64,000 bases of DNA from an uncultured Acidovorax sp. (GTDB lineage Bacteria > Pseudomonadota > Gammaproteobacteria > Burkholderiales > Burkholderiaceae_C), in contig CAJYKV010000007.1 in assembly GCA_913774955.1 (NCBI GenBank), forward strand, positions 668,455-732,454, in the 5' to 3' direction. The notes beneath the pieces are model-generated. The model saw only the letters and a program-made list of their open reading frames with translations. It was not told the DNA's origin and ran no database searches. Within the stretch, counting starts at the first letter, position 1; every line of letters starts with the position of its first letter. The position numbers and the translations under genes were made by a program. Shown here one piece after another: positions 25,291-36,763 of the stretch.

Positions 25291-26943
25291 TCACGCCGCA
25301 GCCAGCAGCAGCCCGTCCGGGGCCCCCGCGTTGCCGCGCCGTGGCGAGGCCAGTGCGTTGGCGCTGCCCGCCGCATCCGCGCCCGGCGGTAGCTGGAACT
25401 GCGACACGGCACGCAGCAGCGATTCCGCCTGGAACTTCAGGCTGTCGGCGGCCGCGGCGCTTTCCTCGACCAGCGCGGCGTTCTGCTGCGTGACCTGGTC
25501 CAGCTGCTGCACCGCGTCGCCCACCTGGCCGATGCCGGTGGATTGTTCCGCGCTGGCGGCGCTGATTTCCGCGACCAGCGTGGAGACCTGCGCGACCTGG
25601 GTCACGATGTCCTGCATGGTGCGGCCGGCCTGGGCCACGAGTTCGCTGCCGGCGTTCACGCGCGAGACGCTGTTGTCGATCAGGGCCTTGATCTCGCCCG
25701 CGGCCTGCGCGCTGCGCTGCGCCAGGCTGCGCACTTCGGCGGCCACCACGGCGAAGCCGCGCCCCTGTTCGCCCGCGCGCGCGGCCTCCACCGCGGCATT
25801 GAGCGCGAGGATGTTGGTCTGGAACGCGATGCCGTTGATGGTGCCGATGATGTCGGCCATGCGGTCCGAGCCCTGGCGGATCGAATCCATGGTGCGCACC
25901 ACGTCCTGCACCACCGCGCCGCCCCGCGCCGCGACGGACGAGGCGCCCGACACCAGCTGGTGGGCGCGGCGGGCCGACTCGGCGTTCTGCTGCACGGTGG
26001 AGGTCAGCTCTTCCATCGAGGCGGCGGTTTCTTCCAGGTTGCTGGCCTGCTCCTCGGTGCGCTGGCTCAGGTCGGCATTGCCGTTGGCGATCTGCACGGT
26101 GCCGGTGGCGATGGAGTCTGCGCCCGCGCGCACGCCGCCCACGATGCGCACCAGGCTGTCGTTCATGCGGGACAGGGCCGAGAGCAGCTGGCCCACTTCG
26201 TCGCGCCGGCCCGTGGCGATGCGCGCAGTCAGGTCGCCGCCGGCCACGGCCTCGGCCACCTGCACGGCGGTGTGCAGCGGGCGGGTGATGGAGCGGGCGA
26301 TGAGCCAGCACAGCGCCACGGCCATCGCGGCGGCCAGCACGCCGATGGCGATCACGGTGATCCGGCCCTGGCTCACTTGTACGTCCGCCCGGTCGCTGTC
26401 TTCGGCCATCACCTTCTGCTGATGCTCGGACAGGCGGGTGACGGCTTCCAGGTATTTCTGCTGGACGGGCCGCAGCGCGGTCTCCAGCAGATCGCGGGCC
26501 TCGGCGGAATGGTTGTCGCGCATGAGTTGCAGCAGCCGGTCCAGTGCACGCACGTAGTCCACGCGTGCTGCCTGGCTGGCCTTCAGCATCTCGACGCCCG
26601 TAGCGGAGCGCACCAGCGGCGCGAGTTGGGAGAACAGGGCGTTCACGGCATCGCGGCTTTCCTGGATGCGGCGGATTTCCTTCGCGCGTGTGTCTGGGTC
26701 GTCGAAGATCAGCATGTTGCGCGCATAGCGCGACTGGGCTTCCGTTTCGTTGGCGATCTGCGTCAGCAGCCTGACCTTCGGATAGGCGTCGCGCGTGACT
26801 TTGGTGAGGGCCCGGTTCACGTCGCCCAGCACCCCGAGTGACAGGCCCGCCAGCAGCGCCAGGGCAGCGATTACCACGAGAAAGGCCAGGCCGATGCGAT
26901 AGCCGATCCGCAGGTTGGCGAAGAAGGAGATTTTTTCTCTCAT
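25291..26943 (-). CDS. Methyl-accepting chemotaxis protein
   Basis: This 550-residue chemoreceptor has transmembrane helix 1 at about 14-38, a periplasmic four-helix-bundle-type sensor domain of about 150 residues, helix 2 at about 193-217, a HAMP domain, and a long cytoplasmic signalling domain. The kinase-contact hairpin reads [41 protein letters not shown]. The ATG at 26943 gives [21 protein letters not shown], the usual MCP start. The C-terminus (PDGLLLAAA) has no CheR/CheB-binding pentapeptide. Ligand unknown. The upstream region contains a 14-base element shared with the TRAP binding protein gene. Confidence 0.95.
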   Translation of the reverse strand: MREKISFFANLRIGYRIGLAFLVVIAALALLAGLSLGVLGDVNRALTKVTRDAYPKVRLLTQIANETEAQSRYARNMLIFDDPDTRAKEIRRIQESRDAVNALFSQLAPLVRSATGVEMLKASQAARVDYVRALDRLLQLMRDNHSAEARDLLETALRPVQQKYLEAVTRLSEHQQKVMAEDSDRADVQVSQGRITVIAIGVLAAAMAVALCWLIARSITRPLHTAVQVAEAVAGGDLTARIATGRRDEVGQLLSALSRMNDSLVRIVGGVRAGADSIATGTVQIANGNADLSQRTEEQASNLEETAASMEELTSTVQQNAESARRAHQLVSGASSVAARGGAVVQDVVRTMDSIRQGSDRMADIIGTINGIAFQTNILALNAAVEAARAGEQGRGFAVVAAEVRSLAQRSAQAAGEIKALIDNSVSRVNAGSELVAQAGRTMQDIVTQVAQVSTLVAEISAASAEQSTGIGQVGDAVQQLDQVTQQNAALVEESAAAADSLKFQAESLLRAVSQFQLPPGADAAGSANALASPRRGNAGAPDGLLLAAA

Positions 26944-27034
26944 GACAGTGTGCACCGATGGTTCGACGAAAGACGGGCAGTCCCAGCGGCACTGCCCGCG
27001 AGAGGAATGCCCGGAAACCGCGCTGCAGCGGGGC

Positions 27035-27048
27035 TTACTGTCGAGCAT
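27035..27048 (-). promoter_or_regulatory. Shared 14-base element, copy upstream of the chemoreceptor
   Basis: The plus-strand sequence TTACTGTCGAGCAT occurs here, 92-105 bases upstream of the MCP start, and again at 36667-36680 upstream of the TRAP binding protein gene, both genes being on the minus strand. An exact 14-mer shared in the same orientation before two unrelated genes suggests a common regulatory site. Its regulator is unknown. Confidence 0.4.
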
Positions 27049-27161
27049 CCGGGCTCATCTTATGGCGCCATGGAAACAATTGATTACTTTTATGGGTAAT
27101 TTCAATTGATGAGGCCGCCACTGTGGCGTAGATGCACAGGGGGCCTGTCGCTGCTCCATGC

Positions 27162-27198
27162 AAAAAAGCCTGCCGTCGCGCACGACAGGCAGGCTTTC
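27162..27198 (-). terminator. Intrinsic terminator of the PQQ glucose dehydrogenase gene
   Basis: On the minus strand a stem with arms AAGCCTGCC and GGCAGGCTT is followed by six T residues. The hairpin begins about 60 bases after the dehydrogenase stop codon. This is a strong Rho-independent terminator. Confidence 0.85.
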
Positions 27199-27256
27199 GT
27201 TCGGAGTCCGGCGGGTCTGGGGGGCCGGCGGGCGTTCCCGTTGGCCCCGCGCCGTA

Positions 27257-29680
27257 TCAGCGCTGCGCAGGCAGCGCGAAGGCGATCACGTAATCCCCAC
27301 GGTCGGGCGACTGGCGCGCGCCCCCGGCGGTGACGACCACGTACTGCCGTCCGGTCTTCGGCGACTGGTAGGTCATCGGGCCGCCCTGGCTGCCCACGGG
27401 CAGGCGGGCCTTCCAGGCCTCCTGGCCGTTGCTGCTGTCGAAGGCGCGCAGGTAGTAGTCCTGCGTGCCGGCGATGAAGACGAGGCCGCCCTGCGTGGCC
27501 AGCGTGCCGCCCAGCGTGGGCATGCCGATGGGGATGGGCATGCGCATCTTGATGCCCATCGGGCCGGTATCCTGCACCGTGCCCACGGGCACCTGCCAGG
27601 CGATCTGGCGCGTCTTCAGGTCGATCGCGGTGAGCGTGCCGAAGGGCGGTGCCTGGCAGGGGATGCCGGCCACCGACAGGAAGCGGTTCTTGTTGACCGC
27701 GTAGGGCGTGCCCTTGAGCGGCACGGCGCCCATGCCGGTGTTCACGGCCTCGCCGCCGCCGGAGGCCGCGCCGCGGTTGGCCGAGGGAATCATCTGCACC
27801 CACAGGCCCAGGCGCATGTCGTTGGCGAACAGGAAGCCGTGCACCGGGTCCACCGAGAGGCCGCCCCAGTTCATGCCGCCCAGCGAGCCGGGGAAGCTGA
27901 GCGACACGTCGGTGCCCGGCGCGGTGTAGAGGCCCTCGTAGCGCATCTTCTTGAAGGCGATGCGGCACAGCAGCTGGTCGAAGGGCGTGGCGCCCCACAT
28001 GTCGGATTCGGTGAGCGTCTGCGCGCCGATCTGCGGCATGCCGACCGAGCGCGGCTGCGTGGCCGAATACTGCTCGCCCCGGATGTCGGCCTTCTGGACC
28101 GGCTGCTCCTGCACTTCGGTCAGCGGCTTGCCGGTGGCGCGGTCCAGCACGTAGATCTGGCCGGCCTTGGTGCCGATCGCGAGGGCCGGCACGGTGCGGC
28201 CGCCCTCGGCGGGGAAGTCGACGAAGCTCGGCTGCATCGGCAGGTCGAAATCCCAGAGGTCGTTGTGCACCGTCTGGTAGACCCACTTCTCCGCGCCGGT
28301 GGTGGCATCCAGCGCGAGGATGGAGGCGCCGTACTTGTGGTTCAGGGCGGTGCGCTCGGCGCCGTAGAGGTCGGTCGAGGGGCTGCCCATGGGCAGGAAG
28401 ACGGTGTTCATCGCCGCGTCGTACGACATCGGCGCCCACGAATTGGGCGTGCTGCGCACGTAGGTCTTGCCGTCCGCGGGGACCTGCTGGTCCTGCGGGT
28501 TGCCGGGGTCGAAGGCCCAGCGCATCCGGCCGGTGGCCACGTCGAAGCCGCGGATCACGCCGCCGGGCATGTCGGCCTGCACGTTGTCGGCCACGCGGCC
28601 GCCCACCACCACCGTGGTGCCGGCCATCAGCGGGGGCGAGGTGAGCTGGTAGAACGGATCGGGCGCGGCGCCCAGGCCGGCCTTCAGGTCCACCTGGCCG
28701 TTGGTGCCGAAGCCCTGGCAGAACTCGCCCGTGTCGGCATCGACGGCGATCAGGCGGGCGTCGATGGTGTTGGTGAGGATGCGGCGCTGGCAGTTGGTGC
28801 CGGCGGGCAGGGCGACCGGCTGCACAGGCACGGCACCGGGGGCGGCGACGGCCGGCAGCGGGGCTGCGGCGTCGAAATACGCCAGGCCCCGGCAGCGCTG
28901 CCACACGGAGGATTGCGCGTGGATCTCGCGCTTCCAGATCTGGCGGCCGGTGTCGGCCTCCAGCGCGATCAGGTCGTTGTGCGGGGTGCAGAGGTAGAGG
29001 CGGTCGCCGATCTGCAGCGGCGTGCTCTGGTCTTCGGCACCGTTGCCGTTGCTGACGGCCACGTCGCCGGTGCGGTACGTCCAGGCCACTTCGAGCTGGC
29101 CGACGTTGCCGCGGTGGATCTGGTCCAGCGCGGCGAAGCGGCTGCCGCCGTTGGTGTTGCCGTAGTGCTCCCAGTTCTTCTGGGCCTGGGCCGGGTCCAC
29201 GGGCGTGAGGCCCGGGCCGTTGCCGTTCGCCACCACGGTGGGGTGCGGCACGAACATGCCGCCGAAGGCCGCCAGCAGCGCCACGGCGAGCACCGCCGCC
29301 ACGCCGTACGCACGGCGGCCGCGCGGCGCGGCCGCCAGGCTGGGGTAGGCCAGCGCCACCAGCAGGCCCAGCACGCCCAGCGCGAAGAGGCGCGAGAAGA
29401 GCGGCCAGAACACCCAGCCCGCATCGGCGACGGCCCAGGCCGCGCTCGCGGCCAGCGCCACGGCATAGAGCCACGCGCCGGACGTGCGGCCGCGCCACAG
29501 CAGCGCGCCGGCCACCAGCATCGCGAGGCCCGCGGGTGCGAAATAGAGGCTGCCGCCCAGGGTGGCCAGATAGATGCCGCCCACGAGGAAGGCGAGGCCG
29601 AACAGCATGCTCAGCGCGCCCACGAGCCTGCCGGCCCAGCGCGGACGGGCCCCCGAGGGCCGGTGTCGATCTGTGGTCAT
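27257..29680 (-). CDS. gcd: Membrane-bound PQQ-dependent glucose dehydrogenase family protein
   Basis: This 807-residue quinoprotein dehydrogenase oxidises glucose or another aldose/polyol in the periplasm and passes electrons to ubiquinone. Five transmembrane helices (about 20-42, 46-63, 69-88, 97-113, 124-143) form the membrane anchor. The PQQ beta-propeller follows from about residue 165, with repeated W-motif blades such as GRQIWKREIH, ATGRMRWAFDPGNP and TGAEKWVYQ. The segment HNDLWDFDLPMQP (472-484) matches the active-site aspartate region of GCD enzymes. The start at 29680 has an AAGGAA site upstream. No pqq biosynthesis genes are in the window. Substrate cannot be read from sequence. 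Confidence 0.92.
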   Translation of the reverse strand: MTTDRHRPSGARPRWAGRLVGALSMLFGLAFLVGGIYLATLGGSLYFAPAGLAMLVAGALLWRGRTSGAWLYAVALAASAAWAVADAGWVFWPLFSRLFALGVLGLLVALAYPSLAAAPRGRRAYGVAAVLAVALLAAFGGMFVPHPTVVANGNGPGLTPVDPAQAQKNWEHYGNTNGGSRFAALDQIHRGNVGQLEVAWTYRTGDVAVSNGNGAEDQSTPLQIGDRLYLCTPHNDLIALEADTGRQIWKREIHAQSSVWQRCRGLAYFDAAAPLPAVAAPGAVPVQPVALPAGTNCQRRILTNTIDARLIAVDADTGEFCQGFGTNGQVDLKAGLGAAPDPFYQLTSPPLMAGTTVVVGGRVADNVQADMPGGVIRGFDVATGRMRWAFDPGNPQDQQVPADGKTYVRSTPNSWAPMSYDAAMNTVFLPMGSPSTDLYGAERTALNHKYGASILALDATTGAEKWVYQTVHNDLWDFDLPMQPSFVDFPAEGGRTVPALAIGTKAGQIYVLDRATGKPLTEVQEQPVQKADIRGEQYSATQPRSVGMPQIGAQTLTESDMWGATPFDQLLCRIAFKKMRYEGLYTAPGTDVSLSFPGSLGGMNWGGLSVDPVHGFLFANDMRLGLWVQMIPSANRGAASGGGEAVNTGMGAVPLKGTPYAVNKNRFLSVAGIPCQAPPFGTLTAIDLKTRQIAWQVPVGTVQDTGPMGIKMRMPIPIGMPTLGGTLATQGGLVFIAGTQDYYLRAFDSSNGQEAWKARLPVGSQGGPMTYQSPKTGRQYVVVTAGGARQSPDRGDYVIAFALPAQR

Positions 29681-29762
29681 GAAAATTCCTTCTTGATGTG
29701 TGTCAAGGGTATTTTCCCGCAATCGACGGATCGACTCGACCGCAAGGGTTTGGCCGGCCATG

Positions 29763-29794
29763 AAAAAAGCCCCGGCCGGTGGGCACGGGGCTTT
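29763..29794 (-). terminator. Intrinsic terminator of rpoD
   Basis: On the minus strand a stem with AGCCCCG and CGGGGCT arms is followed by six T residues, starting about 20 bases after the rpoD stop codon. Confidence 0.85.
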
Positions 29795-29812
29795 CGATGG
29801 GGGCTGCGCGGA

Positions 29813-32173
<2,361 letters not shown>

Positions 32174-32406
32174 GGAAGACCTCAGATTCAAAAACGGACA
32201 CACAAAGGAAACGCCTGCGCCTCGTCTACCGGCGCGGGTGGCACGGCGAAGGCGGGGCCTTCGCGGTTCGGAGGTGGGCCCCCGTAAGGCAAGATGTGTG
32301 GGCGAACATTTGGTGTGCAGTCCTTGCGGTGTGAGGGGCGGTGTGCGTGTGTGTCACGATTGCCCGGCCCGGAGGTGCTGCTGTCGCTCTTGCCGATGAA
32401 CCTTAC

Positions 32407-32412
32407 ATTATA
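32407..32412 (-). promoter_or_regulatory. rpoD: Candidate rpoD promoter (-10 TATAAT)
   Basis: A perfect TATAAT on the minus strand overlaps the dnaG stop codon. Start of transcription would be near 32400, giving an ~225-base leader before rpoD. The -35 is poor (a TTGA-containing stretch at less than optimal distance). An internal rpoD promoter downstream of dnaG is known in other proteobacteria. Confidence 0.5.
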
Positions 32413-34456
32413 GCCCGCCCGGTTTTTTCAAGTCTGCGGGCGCGATCCCCTGCAGCACCTGGCGCCGCTGCTGGAGCGCACGGTAGCGCTCCAGGGCAGA
32501 CGGGTCGTGCGCCGCCTGCTGGATGAGTTCCTTTTCCTGGCGCTTGATGTCCTCGATCAGCATGCGGTCGAGCAGGTCGCGCAGCTCGGCCCGCAGCTCC
32601 GCCGTCTCGCCCTCGGTCTGGGCGTGCGAACCCGTCATCACGCGCAGCGCCAGCGTTTCGCAGTCGTGGCCGCGCAGGCTCTCGCGCAGCACGGCCCAGG
32701 CGAGCGGCCCGTGTTCGTGCCACTGGCCCTCCAGCCAGTTGAAGAGCGGACCGTGCGGCGCGGGCTGCGCGCACAGCGTGGCGTGGTCCTCGTGCGAGAG
32801 CTCTTCCAGGAATTCCATGTGCGAGAGCAGCAGGCGCGCCGCATGGTCGCCGCGGCCCGCGGCGGGCGTGGAGGGCAGGGGCGGCTGCGGCGGGCGCTGT
32901 TCCTCGCCGCGCCCGCGCCACTTGCCCTTGCCCTTCCAGTCGCCGCCCTCCTTGCGCCAGGGCTTGGGGCTGCCCGTGCCTGGGCCGGAACCCATGCCGC
33001 CCTGGCCGTGTCCATAGCCATCGTCCCGCGCGGGCGCCCAGCCGCCGCCGTCCGGCGGCCCGCCCCAGGGCGGCACGTCGTCGGCGGCAGGGGCTCCCTG
33101 CGCCGCTGGGGCGGTGTGCGACCGGGCGCCCCCGCCGTGCCGCCCGGCGTCCTGCGCCGCGGCCTGGTTCCAGAGGTCCGACAGGTCGGCCGCCGTGAGC
33201 TGGGCGAGTTCCGCCAGTTCGCCGAGCAACTGGCGCTTGAGGGCGCCGTCGGGCAGGGCGCTCCAGAGCGGCCGGGCGTTCGCGGCCATGCGGGCGCGGC
33301 CCTCGGCCTGGCCCAGGTCGCAGCCGTCGGATGCCGCCTCCACCAGGAAGCGGCTCAGCGGCAGGGCGCCCTGCACGTGCCGTGCGAACGCCTCGGTGCC
33401 GTGCTCGCGGATGAAGCTGTCGGGGTCGTGCTCGGCGGGCAGGAACAGGAACTTCACGCTGCGCGTGTCGGTGGCGTAGGGCAGGGCGCCGTCGAGCGCC
33501 TTGCGCGCCGCGCGGCGGCCCGCCGCGTCGCCGTCGAAGCTGAACACCACCGTGTCGGTGAAGCGGAACAGCTTGTGCACATGGTCCGGCGTGCAGGCCG
33601 TGCCCAGCGTGGCCACGGCGTTCGGGAAGCCGAGCTGAGCGAGCGCGACCACGTCCATGTAACCCTCGGCCACGAGCGCGTAGCCGTGCTCGCGGATCGC
33701 CGTGCGCGCCTCGAACAGGCCGTAGAGCTCGCGCCCCTTGTGGAAGACCGGGGTCTCGGGCGAATTCAGGTACTTGGGCTTGTCGTCGCCCAGCACCCGC
33801 CCGCCGAAGCCGATGCATTCGCCCTTGACGTTGCGGATGGGAAACATCACGCGGTCGCGGAAACGGTCGTAGCGCTTGGCGTCCTCTTCGTTCACGATGA
33901 CCAGGCCGCTTTCGTGCAGCAGCGGGTTGTCGTATTCAGGGAACACGCTGGCGAGCGTCCGCCAGCCCTCGGGCGCATAGCCCAGGCCGTAGCGCTTGGC
34001 GATCGCGCCGGACACGCCGCGCCCCTTGAAGTACGCGATGGCCCGGGGCGAATCGCGCAGGTGTTTGCGGTAGGCGTCGCCGGCTTTCTCCAGCACGTCG
34101 GTGAGCGTGGCCTGCTTCTGGCGCTGCGCGGCGGCGCGCTCGCGCTCCTGGGGCGAGACGTCGTCCTGCGGCACCTGCAGGCCCACCTGCTGGGCGAGAT
34201 CCTGCACGGCCTCGACGAAGCCCATGCCCGCATGCTCCATCAGGAAGCTGATCGCGTTGCCGTTCTTTCCGCAGCCGAAGCAGTGGTAGAACTGCTTGGA
34301 AGGGCTCACGCTGAACGAGGGCGATTTCTCCCCGTGGAAAGGGCACAGCCCCATGAAATTCGCCCCGCCTTTCTTGAGTTGCACATAGCGCCCGACGATG
34401 TCGACCACGTCGACGCGCGAAAGCAACTCCTGGATGAACGGCTGGGGGATGGACAC
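32408..34456 (-). CDS. dnaG: DNA primase
   Basis: This 682-residue primase makes RNA primers at the replication fork. The N-terminal zinc-binding domain has CPFHGEKSPSFSVSPSKQFY and HCFGCGKNGNAISF (Cys-His-Cys-Cys ligands). The catalytic TOPRIM core has VAEGYMDVVAL and the metal motif FSFDGDAAGRRAARKAL. A Pro/Gly-rich linker leads to the C-terminal DnaB-binding helical domain. Length is somewhat above the E. coli enzyme (581) because of that linker. It lies upstream of rpoD; rpsU, the usual first gene of this operon, is not present in the space before dnaG. Confidence 0.97.
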   Translation of the reverse strand: MSIPQPFIQELLSRVDVVDIVGRYVQLKKGGANFMGLCPFHGEKSPSFSVSPSKQFYHCFGCGKNGNAISFLMEHAGMGFVEAVQDLAQQVGLQVPQDDVSPQERERAAAQRQKQATLTDVLEKAGDAYRKHLRDSPRAIAYFKGRGVSGAIAKRYGLGYAPEGWRTLASVFPEYDNPLLHESGLVIVNEEDAKRYDRFRDRVMFPIRNVKGECIGFGGRVLGDDKPKYLNSPETPVFHKGRELYGLFEARTAIREHGYALVAEGYMDVVALAQLGFPNAVATLGTACTPDHVHKLFRFTDTVVFSFDGDAAGRRAARKALDGALPYATDTRSVKFLFLPAEHDPDSFIREHGTEAFARHVQGALPLSRFLVEAASDGCDLGQAEGRARMAANARPLWSALPDGALKRQLLGELAELAQLTAADLSDLWNQAAAQDAGRHGGGARSHTAPAAQGAPAADDVPPWGGPPDGGGWAPARDDGYGHGQGGMGSGPGTGSPKPWRKEGGDWKGKGKWRGRGEEQRPPQPPLPSTPAAGRGDHAARLLLSHMEFLEELSHEDHATLCAQPAPHGPLFNWLEGQWHEHGPLAWAVLRESLRGHDCETLALRVMTGSHAQTEGETAELRAELRDLLDRMLIEDIKRQEKELIQQAAHDPSALERYRALQQRRQVLQGIAPADLKKPGGL

Positions 34457-34503
34457 CGGGGGATTTTCGCCGCATTCCTCCGCGGTGCTTTGGAGTCTGC
34501 CGA

Positions 34504-34524
34504 ATGCTATCTAAAAGATAGCAT
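34504..34524. repeat. AT-rich perfect palindrome in the dnaG/EAL divergent gap
   Basis: Arms ATGCTATCT and AGATAGCAT flank a 3-base AAA centre, lying 48 bases upstream of the dnaG start in the 237-bp divergent gap. It could be an operator for either gene or one of a family of short AT-rich dyads scattered in this genome (compare 5514-5530). Confidence 0.5.
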
Positions 34525-34693
34525 AGGGCCGTGGTGTGGCGAGGGGCGCGCGGCGGCTGTCTTCGCGGCGCGCGTGCGGGCGCGTCGTGGCCCGGGGTGT
34601 AGGACGTGGCCGCGCTCTGCATCGGCGGCATGCACGGAGCTCCTGGCTGCACTAAGCTGCGCCGAAACCTTCTGTAACCACGATTTTTCAGCC

Positions 34694-35578
34694 ATGCCTG
34701 GACCCGCCCCCAAAGCCAGCGCCTGCACCGCGTGTCGCGATGGTGCTGCGGCGCTCGACTTCACCTTCACCATGGCGTTCCAGCCGATCGTGGACCTGCG
34801 CCACGGCGGCAGTGTGTTCGCCTACGAGGCGCTCGTGCGCGGCACCGACGGCGGCTCGGCGGCCAGCGTGCTGGCGCGGGTGAACGACACCAACCGCTAT
34901 GCGTTCGATCAGGCCTGCCGCGTGCGCGCCGTCGAAATGGCGGCCCGCCTGGGCGTCGACTGCCGCCTCAGCATCAACTTCCTGCCAAACGCCGTCTACC
35001 AGCCCGAAGCGTGCATCCGCGTCACGCTGGAGGCCGCGCGGCGCACCGGCTTCCCGGTCGAGCGCATCATCTTCGAGGTGGCCGAGCACGAGAATTCGCA
35101 TGACCGGGAACACCTCAACCGCATCCTGCGCGCGTACCGCCGCCAGGGCCTGCGCACGGCCATCGACGATTTCGGCGCGGGCTACGCGGGCCTGGGCCTG
35201 CTCGCGGACTTCCAGCCCGACATGCTGAAGATCGACATGGCGCTGGTGCGGGGCATCTGCACCGATCCGGTCCGCCAGGCCATCGTGCGCAGTATCGTGT
35301 CGATGGGGGAGTCCCTGGGGATCGCCGTGATCGCCGAGGGCGTGGAGACCGAGGACGAACTGCGGCCCCTGCGTGCCATGGGCGTGCACCTGTTCCAGGG
35401 GTACTTCTTCGCGCGGCCGGCCGTCGAGGCCCTGCCGCCCGTGCAGTGGCCCGCCGGAGCGGGCTTCGGCAGCGCAGCGCAGGAAGCGCCGCCCGCGGGC
35501 AGCGCGGGCGCGCTGCCCGCGCCCTCCGCGCGCGGGCTCCCGCGGCGCGCCGCGGGGCTGGCGCTCGGGATCGGCTGA
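34694..35578 (+). CDS. EAL-domain c-di-GMP phosphodiesterase
   Basis: This 294-residue cytoplasmic protein consists mainly of an EAL domain, which hydrolyses cyclic di-GMP. Catalytic signatures are intact: YEALVRG (EAL), the Asn of INFLPN, EVAEHE, AIDDFGAGYAGL (DDFGxG), the Lys of MLKIDM, AEGVET and LFQGYFFARP. No sensor or membrane domain precedes it; the N-terminus has Cys residues (ASACTACRDG) that could bind metal or sense redox. A low-complexity Ala/Pro/Arg tail follows the domain. It is divergent from dnaG. Predicted to lower c-di-GMP, opposing the GGDEF cyclase at 38340-39890. Confidence 0.93.
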   Translation: MPGPAPKASACTACRDGAAALDFTFTMAFQPIVDLRHGGSVFAYEALVRGTDGGSAASVLARVNDTNRYAFDQACRVRAVEMAARLGVDCRLSINFLPNAVYQPEACIRVTLEAARRTGFPVERIIFEVAEHENSHDREHLNRILRAYRRQGLRTAIDDFGAGYAGLGLLADFQPDMLKIDMALVRGICTDPVRQAIVRSIVSMGESLGIAVIAEGVETEDELRPLRAMGVHLFQGYFFARPAVEALPPVQWPAGAGFGSAAQEAPPAGSAGALPAPSARGLPRRAAGLALGIG

Positions 35579-35595
35579 CCGCCGGCCCGGGGTGG

Positions 35596-35611
35596 GGGGG
35601 CGCACGCCCCC
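35596..35611. terminator. GC hairpin between convergent EAL and TRAP genes
   Basis: A perfect 7-bp inverted repeat (GGGGGCG and CGCCCCC, 2-base centre) lies in the 40-base gap between two 3' ends. No T-run. Probably a bidirectional 3' barrier. Confidence 0.3.
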
Positions 35612-35618
35612 GTGACAC

Positions 35619-36599
35619 TCACTGTTCGGAGATGATGGTCAGCAGGTCCCCCCGCACGTCGGGGTGCGCGGTGTACTTCTTGTAGAGCGGCGCCATCCTG
35701 CGCACGTAGGGCGAGAAATCCGCCACGGGCGAGAACTGCACGCCTTCCTTGGTCAATGCCGTCCGCGCCGCGCTCATGCGCTGCTCCCAAAGCCTGCGCA
35801 TCAGCAGTGCGGAAGCCTTTCCGGCATCCAGGAAAGCCCGCTGGTCTTCGGCGCCCAGGCGGTTCCAGAGGCGGGTGGAGACGACCAGTGCCTCGGGCGA
35901 GATCATGTGCTGGTCCAGGAGCATGTAGCGGGCCGCCTTGTAGAGGGCTCCGGCTTCGTAGTCGACCATGGTGCCTTCGGCGCAGTCGATCTTGCTGCTC
36001 CGGAAGCCTTCCAGTACCTCCTTGTCCGGCATCGTTACCGGAACTGCTCCGAGCAGCCGGACCATCTCGGCATGCGCGTCAACGTTCCGCACCCGCACGC
36101 GCAGGCCCGCCATGTCCGACTGCCGGGTGATCGGCTTCTCGGCACAGTAGAAATAGCTGCCGCCGCCGTTGTACCAGCCCAGCACCACGTAGCCCGAGGC
36201 CTTGAGCTTTTCGGCGAAGCGCTGGCCCATCGGGCCGTCCAGATGGCGGAACATGTGCGCCGCGCCGCTGAACAGGAAGGGCAGATGGAAGGCCTCCAGC
36301 GTGGGGATCGTGTCGGAGAGCGGATCCGCGTCGATGCCGGCGACGTCGATCTCGCCGGCCTTGAGCATCTGCAAGGCCAGGGCCTGCTCGCCGATCGCGG
36401 CGTGGGGCAGGAACTGGATGCGGTAGCGGCCCTGCGTGCCGGCCTGCACTGCAGCGGCGAAACTCCGCAGCGCCTCGGTGGCGGGCGCGCCCTCCGGATG
36501 CGGGTTAAATGCCCGCAGCGGCGCCGGCGTCTGGCCGGCGGTGGGCCAGGCCAGCAGTATGAGCGCGCAGGCAGCCGCGGCCCGGAAAACCTGGTGCAT
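35619..36599 (-). CDS. TRAP transporter substrate-binding protein (DctP family), orphan
   Basis: This 326-residue protein starts with a signal peptide (MHQVFRAAAACALILLAWPTAGQ). The DctP-type mature domain includes GRYRIQFLPHAAIGEQ, LQMLKAGEIDVAGIDA, GLRVRVRNVDAHAEM and LLGAVPVTMPDKEVLEGFRSSKIDCAEGTMVDYEAGALYKAARYML. The Arg of RVRN is at the position that normally binds the substrate carboxylate. DctQ and DctM membrane subunits are not adjacent on either side, so the partner genes are elsewhere or it serves another system. The upstream gap carries the 14-base element shared with the MCP gene, which suggests that a binding protein and a receptor could be co-regulated. Confidence 0.9.
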   Translation of the reverse strand: MHQVFRAAAACALILLAWPTAGQTPAPLRAFNPHPEGAPATEALRSFAAAVQAGTQGRYRIQFLPHAAIGEQALALQMLKAGEIDVAGIDADPLSDTIPTLEAFHLPFLFSGAAHMFRHLDGPMGQRFAEKLKASGYVVLGWYNGGGSYFYCAEKPITRQSDMAGLRVRVRNVDAHAEMVRLLGAVPVTMPDKEVLEGFRSSKIDCAEGTMVDYEAGALYKAARYMLLDQHMISPEALVVSTRLWNRLGAEDQRAFLDAGKASALLMRRLWEQRMSAARTALTKEGVQFSPVADFSPYVRRMAPLYKKYTAHPDVRGDLLTIISEQ

Positions 36600-36666
36600 G
36601 GAATCCCCCCCCGGTGTTGGAAAAGCTCCGCAGCGGGCGCGCGTCCGGCGACGGCGCGGCACCGCT

Positions 36667-36680
36667 TTACTGTCGAGCAT
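36667..36680 (-). promoter_or_regulatory. Shared 14-base element, copy upstream of the TRAP binding protein
   Basis: TTACTGTCGAGCAT (plus-strand reading), 68-81 bases upstream of the TRAP gene start, identical to the site at 27035-27048 and in the same orientation to its downstream gene. Confidence 0.4.
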
Positions 36681-36734
36681 TCTCCGTGTGCATGCTCCTG
36701 TCATGCAAGGAATTTCCGCTGCTCGGAACGGCGT

Positions 36735-36752
36735 AAAAACCACACCCGTGGC
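36735..36752 (-). terminator. Short hairpin with T-run after the PhoD gene
   Basis: Read on the minus strand, a short stem (CCAC-GGGT-GTGG) is followed by five T residues, 12 bases past the PhoD stop codon. The stem is short, so termination may be partial. Confidence 0.4.
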
Positions 36753-36763
36753 GTCGGACGGGT

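Larger units (their letters stand above)
26944..27256. other. 313-base intergenic region: MCP upstream region and gcd terminator
   Basis: This gap has no gene that I can support. It holds the 14-base element TTACTGTCGAGCAT at 27035-27048, an AT-rich interrupted inverted repeat at 27077-27108 (CAATTGATTAC and GTAATTTCAATTG), and the intrinsic terminator of the glucose dehydrogenase gene at 27162-27198. The AT-rich dyad lies about 135-165 bases upstream of the chemoreceptor start and is probably its promoter or operator region. Confidence 0.5.

Noticed and set aside
27035..27048. Reading the shared 14-mer as a flagellar sigma-28 promoter
   Set aside because: The minus-strand sequence only loosely resembles GCCGATAA and a TAAA-like -35 is absent at the TRAP gene copy.
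32507..34690. Plus-strand open frame upstream of and in frame with the EAL gene
   Set aside because: It runs antisense through dnaG. The EAL protein starts naturally at ATG 34694 and the upstream translation is low complexity.
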